Origin: Sutterellaceae bacterium
Lineage (GTDB): Bacteria; Pseudomonadota; Gammaproteobacteria; Burkholderiales; Burkholderiaceae_F
Assembly: GCA_030531135.1 (NCBI GenBank)
Contig: JAUNOJ010000074.1
Coordinates: forward strand, 1-7,869
DNA length: 7,869 bases
Direction of reading: 5' to 3'
A program made the position numbers and the translations under genes. The notes beneath the pieces were generated by a model. That model was not told the DNA's origin. It did not search any database and saw only the letters and a list, made by a program, of their open reading frames with translations. Shown here in pieces: positions 1-5,583 of the stretch (its first letter is position 1; every line of letters starts with the position of its first letter).

Positions 1-1622
1 ACAACAAGATTACCGACATCAAGATCGTTCGCGAACAGGAAAACAAGGTTCTGGCCGCCAACGTTTATAAGGAACTGTTGAACACGGTCATTGCCACCAA
101 CTCGGTGGACTTGGACGCCATTAGCGGCGCCACCTTCTCTTCCAAGGGTTTCTTGGCCGCTGTGGCCGACGCTGCCAAAAAGGCGGGCGTAACGCTTTCC
201 AAGGCCGACAAGAAGGCCATCCGCAAGGCGGCGATGGATCTGCCCAAGGTCAACAACTATGACGTAGTTGTGATCGGTGCGGGCGGCGCCGGGTTCTCGG
301 CAGCCATCGAAGCCAAAAACAGCGGTGCCAACGTCGTTTTGATTGAAAAGATGCCCACCGTGGGCGGCAACTCCCTGATTTCCGGTGCAGAAATGAACGT
401 GGCCAAGAACTGGGTGCAGCCCAAGCTTGGCATTAACGACGACTCTCCCGAACTGCACGCCAAGGATACGTTCGTGGGCGGCGACAAGAAGGGCGACATG
501 AAGGTCATTAACGTGATGACCCATCAGGCACTGGACGCCGCCAAGTGGTGCAATGACTATTTGGGCGTTCAGTTTGAAGACGACAACCTCTTCTTCTTCG
601 GCGGCCACAGCCGCAAGCGCGCTTTGATTCCGGTCGGCCATACCGGTACGGAATTCATCACCAAGTTCCAAGCCAAGTGCGACGAACTCGGCATTCCGGT
701 CATCACCAACATGAAGGCCGAAGAATTCATCAAGGATAAGAGCGGTCGCGTGGTCGGCGTCAAGGCTTCTTCTCACGGCGAAACCTACACCTTCAACGCC
801 AAGGGCGGTATTGTGCTCGCTACGGGCGGCTTCGGTGCCAACCCCGAAATGGTGAAGAAGTACAACCCGAAGATCGACGAACGCTTCAAGACCACCGACG
901 CCCCCGGCACCACCGGTGAAGCCCTTTACATGGCCGAACGCGCCGGCGCCGAGCTCGTTAACATGGGCTACATTCAGACCTATCCGATTTGTGACCCGAT
1001 CTCGGGCGTGATCGAATTGATCGCCGACAGCCGCTTTGACGGCGCCATCATGCTCAACCAAGAAGGCAAGCGCTTCGTGGAAGAATTGCAGCGTCGCGAC
1101 GTTTTGTCCGAAGCCATTTTGAAGCAAACCGGCGGCTACTGCTGGGTGCTTTGGAACGACAACATCGGCAAGATTTCCAACACGGTCAAGGCTCACCCGA
1201 CCGAATACGAAGCCTTCACCAAGCAGGGCATCATGACTACCTGCAAGGACTTGAAGTGCATCGCCGACTTCACGAAGATCCCCTACGATTCTTTGAAGGC
1301 CACGACGGATCGCGTCACCGCCATGCAGGGTAAGGGCAACGACAAGGACTTCAACCACCGTGCCGGCTTGATGGACATGAGCCAGGGCAACTACTACGTG
1401 ATTAAGGCTGTGCCGTCTACGCACCACACCATGGGCGGCGTGCGCATCAACGAAAAGGCGCAAGCCTTGACGGCCAAGGGTCAAGTGATTCCGGGCTTGT
1501 GGGCAGCAGGCGAAGTCACCGGTGTCACGCACGGCACAAACCGCTTGGGCGGCAATGCTTACACCGACATCATCGTCTTCGGTCGTATCGCGGGTAAAGC
1601 TGCAGCAGAAGCTGCCAAGTAA
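1..1622 (+). CDS. Flavocytochrome c-type reductase, urocanate/fumarate reductase-like (5' truncated)
   Basis: Partial gene: the frame is open from base 3, so the true start lies upstream; the TTG at 78 is internal to the FMN-binding domain and is not the start. Numbering residues from that TTG, DAISGAT (13-19) matches the ApbE flavinylation motif, with T19 the expected covalent FMN site. A FAD-binding-2/fumarate reductase domain follows: dinucleotide fold GAGGAG (67-72) with acidic E90, catalytic-type R340 (RRD), HHTMGG (449-454), and the substrate arginine R489 in HGTNRLGGNA. The family transfers electrons through FMN and FAD to an enoate acceptor in anaerobic respiration, often in the periplasm; any signal peptide would be outside the window. 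No CxxCH haem motif is visible. Where fumarate reductases have an active-site His, this protein has Y302, and D317 lies 15 residues later, as recalled for urocanate reductase UrdA. The substrate is inferred; another enoate remains possible. Confidence 0.9.
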   Translation, partial: NKITDIKIVREQENKVLAANVYKELLNTVIATNSVDLDAISGATFSSKGFLAAVADAAKKAGVTLSKADKKAIRKAAMDLPKVNNYDVVVIGAGGAGFSAAIEAKNSGANVVLIEKMPTVGGNSLISGAEMNVAKNWVQPKLGINDDSPELHAKDTFVGGDKKGDMKVINVMTHQALDAAKWCNDYLGVQFEDDNLFFFGGHSRKRALIPVGHTGTEFITKFQAKCDELGIPVITNMKAEEFIKDKSGRVVGVKASSHGETYTFNAKGGIVLATGGFGANPEMVKKYNPKIDERFKTTDAPGTTGEALYMAERAGAELVNMGYIQTYPICDPISGVIELIADSRFDGAIMLNQEGKRFVEELQRRDVLSEAILKQTGGYCWVLWNDNIGKISNTVKAHPTEYEAFTKQGIMTTCKDLKCIADFTKIPYDSLKATTDRVTAMQGKGNDKDFNHRAGLMDMSQGNYYVIKAVPSTHHTMGGVRINEKAQALTAKGQVIPGLWAAGEVTGVTHGTNRLGGNAYTDIIVFGRIAGKAAAEAAK

Positions 1623-1646
1623 TCCTTCGGTAATCGTCTAAGACAA

Positions 1647-1685
1647 CGGGGAGCTCGAAATGAATCGGGCTCCCCGCTTTGTTTT
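1647..1685 (+). terminator. Rho-independent terminator of the flavoprotein gene
   Basis: A perfect 8-bp GC-rich stem, cggggagc (1647-1654) with gctccccg (1669-1676), can be extended inward by four more pairs (one G-T wobble) to leave a 6-nt loop. It is followed by ctttgtttt. It begins 24 bp after the flavoprotein stop and lies in the 77-bp gap between two converging genes. On the minus strand the tail after the stem is only weakly T-rich, so it could also help end uvrD, but less clearly. Confidence 0.85.
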
Positions 1686-1699
1686 GTGACGATTGCTTT

Positions 1700-4153
1700 T
1701 TAGCTGATTTTGGTCATGCTTGTGGAAGCAAACTGCGCCAAGAGTTCTTTCATGCCGGTGGCAAAGCGCACATGAATGAGCATCTGCTCTTTCTTTTCCG
1801 GGTACAAAATCTTTTCAATCTTGCCGCGCCCGAAAATCTTGTGCTCGACCACGTCGCCCACGTTATAGCCGTAGACGTTGGCGACTTCTTCCTTTTTCTT
1901 GATCGTGGCCATGCCCGAACCCGTTTGACTCGGCAGGTAGTCGCTGGCTTTCTTTAAGCCGGCGTTGCGCCATTCGTTCGAATGCAAATCCTTGGCGCTC
2001 TCTGCCTTCAGACCCGAATAGCGATTCTTGCTGCCCGAGCTCGAATAAGAGGACGAGCCGTAACCGCTTCTGCCCGAACCGTAGCTGTTGCCATACCCGT
2101 TGCCGTAACCGCCCGAAAAACGTCCGTAGCGCCCCGAGCCGTAGCGGGACTCTTGCCAATCGCCGTCGATGTGGCTTGACGACCCGGAAGATTTTCTCGG
2201 GTTGATTTCGTGAATGTGTTTGGCGGGAATTTCGTCGATAAACTGACTGCGATCGCTGAAGTTGGAGCGCCCGTAGAGCATGCGTTCTTCGCACCAACTG
2301 ATGCGCAAGCGCTTGCGAGCACGCGTCATGGCCACGTACATCAGGCGACGTTCTTCGCTCAAAGCTTTTTCCGGGTTTTCGCCGTCGCGCGCGCCGTGCG
2401 GGAAAAGCCCTTCTTCAAGCCCCGTCAGGTACACGGTATTGAATTCCAAACCTTTGGAAGCGTGCACCGTCATCAACTGCACGCAGTCTCGGTTTTGTTC
2501 TTCGGCGTTGTTCTTATCATCGGCCTCCAACGTGGCCTGAGACAAAAAGCCGTCTACAGGACTCATTTGTCCGCCTTCGATCACTTCAAAGGCAGGGCAA
2601 TCGTCGCCGATCCCGTTTTCGGAACAGTACCCCGAAGCAGCGTTGACAACTTCGCTTAAGTTTTCCAAACGAATGTCGCGGTCTTTTTGCGCTTCGTAGT
2701 GAGCTTTGAGACCGGACTTTTCGATGATAGTGCCGATGGTATCGGGCAGGTTCAAGCCCTGACAGGCTTCTCGCATGTCTTCAATGAGCTTCACAAAGCC
2801 TTGGGTACGGCGTACGGCCGAGTCGTCGCTCGGGTGACTGATAATGTCCCAAAGCGAGCAATCGAGCTCTTTGGCGCGTTCCGTGACACGCTCCAAGCTC
2901 GTGGCACCGATCCCGCGCGGCGGGTGGTTGATGACGCGCAAAAGGCTCGTATCATCGGGATTGGTCATCACACGAAGATAAGCCGTAATGTCCTTGACTT
3001 CGGCACGATCGAAGAATCGCAAACCGCCGTAGATGCGATAGCTGATGCCGTTGGCGGTGAAATACTGTTCGATCACGCGAGACTGACTGTTGTTGCGGTA
3101 CAAAACGGCGAAGTCCGAATACTTCATGCCGGTACGCATATTGGTCATGATGTCTTGCGTGATGCTGCGCGCGTCGTCGCGATCGTCTCGAGCGTTATAG
3201 AGATCAATCGGTGTGCCGGCATTCTGATCGGTCCAGAGGTTTTTACCCATGCGATCGGTGTTGTTGGCAATGACCGCATTGGCCGCATCGAGAATGTGCG
3301 AAGTCGAACGATAGTTTTGTTCGAGTTTGACGATTTCGGTGATGCCGTAATCTTTCACGAAGTCTGCCATGTTGCCCACGCGTGCGCCGCGGAAAGCGTA
3401 AATGGATTGATCGTCGTCGCCCACGCAGAAGACGAAGTTTTTCGTGCTCTTGGGATTGGCCAAAGCACGGATCCATCTAAACTGCAATTCGTTGGTGTCT
3501 TGGAATTCGTCTACGAGAATCCAACGGAAACGATCGGCGTAGTGTTCGCGCAAAATTTCATTTCGTTCCAAAAGCTCGACACTCGCAAGCAACAATTCCG
3601 CAAAGTCGACCAAGCCTTCGCGATGGCAGCGCTCTTCGTAGATTTGATAAATCGACAGACTCTGCTCATCTTTGACGCGCACGTCGCCCGAGCGCAACCC
3701 GGCTTCCTTAAATCGATTGATCGAAGCCTGAACGCTCTTGGGGTTATGGATGTCAGTATCGATTCCGGCATCTTTCATGATGCGCTTGATAAGCGAGAGC
3801 TGATCGCTTGAGTCGATAATCTGGAAGTTTTTCGGCAAACGAGCATCCTGGTAGTGCAAACGCAAAAGCTTGTGCGCGATGCCGTGAAAAGTCCCCATCC
3901 AAAGCCCCGACAAGTCGGCAGAGACCATCGCTTCCAGGCGCGAGCGCATTTCGCGGGCGGCCTTGTTGGTAAAGGTGACGGCAAGAATCTGAGACGGGTA
4001 AGCCATGTTGTTGGCGATCAACCACGCGATACGCGTTGTCAAAACCTTGGTTTTACCCGAGCCGGCACCTGCCAAAATCAAGGCATTTTCTTCTCCGAGC
4101 TCAACGGCTTTGCGTTGCATGGGATTAAGGGACTCTACAAGATCGCTCAACAT
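1700..4153 (-). CDS. uvrD: DNA helicase II, UvrD/PcrA family (superfamily 1A)
   Basis: Complete 817-residue ATP-dependent 3'-5' DNA helicase. The family unwinds DNA in nucleotide excision and mismatch repair and removes proteins from DNA in the cytoplasm. Motifs in order: Walker A AGAGSGKT (28-35), Ia AVTFTNKAAREM (58-69), GTFHG (87-91), Walker B LVDEFQDT (213-220), III VGDDDQSIYAFRGA (244-257), IV LEQNYRS (277-283), V LMTVHASKGLEF (560-571) and VI YVAMTRAR (606-613). The N-terminus and motif spacing follow E. coli UvrD closely. Residues 762-817 (YNVGDVVEHKIFGRGKI...) are the Tudor-like C-terminal domain that in UvrD/PcrA contacts RNA polymerase. Residues 656-715 form an unusual Gly/Ser/Tyr-rich linker. 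The protein is somewhat longer than the roughly 720-residue E. coli enzyme, largely because of this linker. The ATG at 4153 is supported by an AGGTGA ribosome binding site. The gene is convergent with the flavoprotein gene and divergent from tnpA. I saw no LexA-type SOS box upstream. Confidence 0.95.
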   Translation of the reverse strand: MLSDLVESLNPMQRKAVELGEENALILAGAGSGKTKVLTTRIAWLIANNMAYPSQILAVTFTNKAAREMRSRLEAMVSADLSGLWMGTFHGIAHKLLRLHYQDARLPKNFQIIDSSDQLSLIKRIMKDAGIDTDIHNPKSVQASINRFKEAGLRSGDVRVKDEQSLSIYQIYEERCHREGLVDFAELLLASVELLERNEILREHYADRFRWILVDEFQDTNELQFRWIRALANPKSTKNFVFCVGDDDQSIYAFRGARVGNMADFVKDYGITEIVKLEQNYRSTSHILDAANAVIANNTDRMGKNLWTDQNAGTPIDLYNARDDRDDARSITQDIMTNMRTGMKYSDFAVLYRNNSQSRVIEQYFTANGISYRIYGGLRFFDRAEVKDITAYLRVMTNPDDTSLLRVINHPPRGIGATSLERVTERAKELDCSLWDIISHPSDDSAVRRTQGFVKLIEDMREACQGLNLPDTIGTIIEKSGLKAHYEAQKDRDIRLENLSEVVNAASGYCSENGIGDDCPAFEVIEGGQMSPVDGFLSQATLEADDKNNAEEQNRDCVQLMTVHASKGLEFNTVYLTGLEEGLFPHGARDGENPEKALSEERRLMYVAMTRARKRLRISWCEERMLYGRSNFSDRSQFIDEIPAKHIHEINPRKSSGSSSHIDGDWQESRYGSGRYGRFSGGYGNGYGNSYGSGRSGYGSSSYSSSGSKNRYSGLKAESAKDLHSNEWRNAGLKKASDYLPSQTGSGMATIKKKEEVANVYGYNVGDVVEHKIFGRGKIEKILYPEKKEQMLIHVRFATGMKELLAQFASTSMTKIS

Positions 4154-4158
4154 TCACT

Positions 4159-4164
4159 TCACCT
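4159..4164 (-). promoter_or_regulatory. Ribosome binding site of uvrD
   Basis: On the minus strand this reads AGGTGA, five bases before the ATG at 4153-4151. It supports that start. No convincing -35/-10 pair was found further upstream; TAAAAT within the sequence complementary to 4206-4211 is a weak -10 candidate only. Confidence 0.7.
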
Positions 4165-4535
4165 AAAAAATTTCAATCGTCAAAGACAAAAAAATAAGGA
4201 GCTCGGATTTTAGCCCAGCATGCGAAATGTCGCATAACGTTCTTCTGCGAAAAGTTTTTAGCTAGGCGATCAAGCGCCGATATGGAATTGAAGATCCTCC
4301 TTTGTTGACTCAAATGCACAAAACCTGACACCCAAATGAAGTCGCTGAGAGAACTAAAAAATTTACGAACTAATCATTAATTACATGATTTGATTCGAAA
4401 TTTAATCATCAAAATCGAGTGTTAACCCAGAGAATTTCGTTGCGCCGACGCAACATATTTGATCATCGTAAGCACCCTATAGATCAAGTCACAAAATTGC
4501 CGAGTTAGCGACAATCAGGCTCATCAGTAACCAAC

Positions 4536-4539
4536 AGGA
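4536..4539 (+). promoter_or_regulatory. Ribosome binding site of tnpA
   Basis: AGGA seven bases before the ATG at 4547; it supports that start over the out-of-frame ATG at 4540. Confidence 0.55.
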
Positions 4540-4546
4540 ATGAGTC

Positions 4547-4978
4547 ATGTCGAAATTCGAAGTCGATTGGGAAGGCGCTTACCAAGAGTGGAAGGAAAGC
4601 GGACTGAGCCGCCGTCTATTCCAAATGAGCCTTCAGTTCAAGAAATACGTCAGGGGCGACCGGATGCCTAGCGAGGACACGGTCCGATCTCACTTCCGTA
4701 CGGTTCGCGATCGCCTGGCCATTCAACAACAAAACCAAGCCCACGAAGAGCCGGTGCAGGACGACATCATCGTCACGTGCACGGCACCGGCAAAAATCAT
4801 CAGACTGACGGAGGCCGATCTGGCAGAGATGGGCTTGACGAAGACGAGCAAAGCACTGCGTCGAGTCATCGTCAAACTCAACGACGGTCAGATCATCGAG
4901 TTTGAAACCGCCAACCCGGAGATGTTTGCCATCAAGGCGTTGGGTTGCCAAGTGGAGGGCTTGTCATGTTCGATTTGA
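4547..4978 (+). CDS. tnpA: IS66 accessory protein TnpA (Orf1)
   Basis: A 143-residue protein and first gene of the IS66 operon. IS66 TnpA is needed for efficient transposition but is not the DDE catalyst; it is thought to bind DNA. The N-terminal part (about 8-57, WEGAYQEWKESGLSRRLF...) has the look of the helix-turn-helix segment found in transposase Orf1 proteins. The C-terminal part, LRRVIVKLNDGQIIEFETAN (104-123) followed by PEMFAIKAL, matches the typical ending of IS66 TnpA, in which a basic beta-strand leads to a 'DG..IEF.TANPE' segment. Residues 58-100 are a less conserved linker rich in Gln and acidic residues. The stop overlaps the tnpB start by 13 bp, so the two are probably translationally coupled. 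Family assignment is firm; the biochemical role is inferred from the family. Confidence 0.85.
   Translation: MSKFEVDWEGAYQEWKESGLSRRLFQMSLQFKKYVRGDRMPSEDTVRSHFRTVRDRLAIQQQNQAHEEPVQDDIIVTCTAPAKIIRLTEADLAEMGLTKTSKALRRVIVKLNDGQIIEFETANPEMFAIKALGCQVEGLSCSI
4954..4958 (+). promoter_or_regulatory. Ribosome binding site of tnpB, inside tnpA
   Basis: GGAGG, seven bases before the ATG at 4966. It decides the tnpB start: the in-frame TTG at 4945 lies upstream of it and lacks such a site. Confidence 0.7.
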
Positions 4979-5316
4979 AAAACTACCGATTGAGTCTGGT
5001 GTTCTGTCCGACGGATATGAGACAGGGATATAACTCGCTGAGTTTGTTGGCTCAACATTTTGTCGGTGTCGACATCGGTCAGTGCAAAGATTGCGTGGTG
5101 TTCGTTTCGAAAAGCTACACGACGGCCAAGATGCTCTGGGCCGACGCCAACGGCGGATTTTTGGTCACGCGCAAGCTTAAGAGCGGTCGTTTCCAGAAGT
5201 TGCTCGGTCAAATCGATGCAGGCCAACTTATGGAGGTGTCCTCCAAAACCTTGCTCAAATATCTTGACGGAGAGTCGATCGTCTCGAAGCAAACCAAGAA
5301 TTCTCAAGGGATTTGA
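4966..5316 (+). CDS. tnpB: IS66 accessory protein TnpB (Orf2)
   Basis: A 116-residue protein beginning MFDLKNYRLSLVF. It carries the hallmark PTDMRQGYNSL (15-25), then VVFVS (44-48), KMLWADANGGF (55-65) and KLKSGRF (70-76), which is the IS66 Orf2 pattern in order. The usual length is about 115-120 residues, so it is full length. In IS66 it is required for transposition together with TnpA and TnpC; its molecular activity is not settled. It is unrelated to the RNA-guided nuclease TnpB of IS200/IS605. I chose the ATG at 4966 because of the GGAGG before it; it overlaps the end of tnpA. Unlike typical IS66 elements, where tnpC follows closely, 267 bp separate it from tnpC. Confidence 0.9.
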   Translation: MFDLKNYRLSLVFCPTDMRQGYNSLSLLAQHFVGVDIGQCKDCVVFVSKSYTTAKMLWADANGGFLVTRKLKSGRFQKLLGQIDAGQLMEVSSKTLLKYLDGESIVSKQTKNSQGI

Positions 5317-5360
5317 CGCATATCAACGAAGTGAAAAACATGATTTTTTCACTCAAATTT

Positions 5361-5385
5361 ATTGATTTCGAACTTCGAAATCAAT
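5361..5385. repeat. 25-bp perfect inverted repeat (12-bp arms, 1-nt centre)
   Basis: Left arm attgatttcgaa and right arm ttcgaaatcaat are exact complements around a single C. As DNA this is operator-like. As RNA it would form a hairpin with only a tiny loop. Function unknown. Confidence 0.8.
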
Positions 5386-5400
5386 GCCTGTAGAACGCAT

Positions 5401-5431
5401 TTTGAGGGGGCTAGGAGCCCCTCAAATTGTT
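5401..5431 (+). terminator. Terminator-like hairpin between tnpB and tnpC
   Basis: Stem tttgagggg (5401-5409) pairs with cccctcaaa (5418-5426). An alternative pairing with one bulged G gives eleven pairs closed by a 3-nt loop. It is followed by ttgtt, a short T-rich tail interrupted by G. If it works, it would cut tnpAB transcripts before tnpC. Confidence 0.5.
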
Positions 5432-5434
5432 TCG

Positions 5435-5448
5435 ACGAGGCGCCTCGT
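5435..5448. repeat. 14-bp perfect palindrome acgaggcgcctcgt within a larger inverted repeat
   Basis: The palindrome is exact. It lies within gtttcgacgagg (5429-5440), whose inverted partner cctcgtcaaaac is at 5464-5475 with one mismatch. The strand cgagg at 5436 therefore has three possible cctcg partners (5443, 5451, 5464), so alternative folds are possible. Confidence 0.7.
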
Positions 5449-5486
5449 ATCCTCGAAAAACACCCTCGTCAAAACGCGTTATAACC

Positions 5487-5500
5487 CCCGTGGAAACGGG
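5487..5500 (+). other. Small stem-loop with GGAA tetraloop
   Basis: cccgt (5487-5491) and acggg (5496-5500) pair exactly around ggaa, a GNRA-class tetraloop. It lies 83 bases before the tnpC start. Flanking taa and tta could extend the stem after a 2-nt bulge. Confidence 0.5.
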
Positions 5501-5541
5501 TTAAAGTCGTTGATTTTAAAAGATAAATTAACGAAAATCTT

Positions 5542-5547
5542 TATAAT
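5542..5547 (+). promoter_or_regulatory. Candidate -10 box for a separate tnpC promoter
   Basis: An exact TATAAT 36 bases before the tnpC ATG. No good -35 is found 16-18 bases upstream (TTGATT is about 26 away), and the surroundings are AT-rich, so chance occurrence is possible. Confidence 0.35.
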
Positions 5548-5583
5548 TACGACTATCAGTAATTCACTTTTTTCATTCCTTCC

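Larger units (their letters stand above)
4154..4546. other. 393-bp AT-rich intergenic region between uvrD and tnpA, with small dyads
   Basis: I see no gene here. It must hold the divergent promoters of uvrD and tnpA and probably the left end of the IS66 element. Visible structure: hairpin atgcga/tcgcat (4220-4235, loop aatg); dyad aatcat/atgatt (4372-4390); hairpin gttgcg/cgcaac (4439-4454, loop ccga); and inverted pair ttgatc/gatcaa (4459-4464 and 4482-4487). GTAAGC at 4468-4473 resembles the usual outer bases of IS66 left ends and lies 79 bp before tnpA, but no matching right end was found. TATAGA at 4478-4483 is a possible -10 for tnpA without a good -35. The middle (about 4355-4435) is clearly richer in A+T than the genes around it. 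Confidence 0.6.
5317..5583 (+). other. 267-bp structured spacer between tnpB and tnpC
   Basis: No gene is seen here. Visible structures in order: hairpin gtgaaaaa/tttttcac (5331-5352); a 25-bp near-palindrome with perfect 12-bp arms around one base (5361-5385); terminator-like hairpin (5401-5426); palindrome acgaggcgcctcgt (5435-5448) inside an imperfect 12-bp inverted repeat (5429-5440 with 5464-5475); hairpin cccgt-ggaa-acggg with a GNRA-type loop (5487-5500); then an AT-rich stretch with TATAAT (5542-5547). The 8-mer ctcaaatt is repeated directly at 5352 and 5421, so the tttgag at 5401 could pair with either copy. Such density suggests a regulatory leader for tnpC or protein binding sites; which one is not shown by sequence alone. 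Confidence 0.65.

Noticed and set aside
2687..3811. 374-codon open frame on the plus strand opposite uvrD
   Set aside because: It lies wholly antisense to conserved helicase motifs, has no ribosome binding site that I can see, and its product resembles no family; it is a by-product of codon bias in uvrD.
4154..4300. LexA-type SOS box controlling uvrD
   Set aside because: No CTG-N10-CAG arrangement was found upstream of the start.
4966..5316. RNA-guided TnpB nuclease of the IS200/IS605 type
   Set aside because: The protein is only 116 residues with the IS66 PTDMR motif and lacks RuvC and zinc-finger motifs; the shared name is historical.
5317..5583. CRISPR array or tRNA in the structured spacer
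   Set aside because: The inverted repeats differ from each other and are not regularly spaced direct repeats, and no cloverleaf with conserved tRNA bases can be formed.
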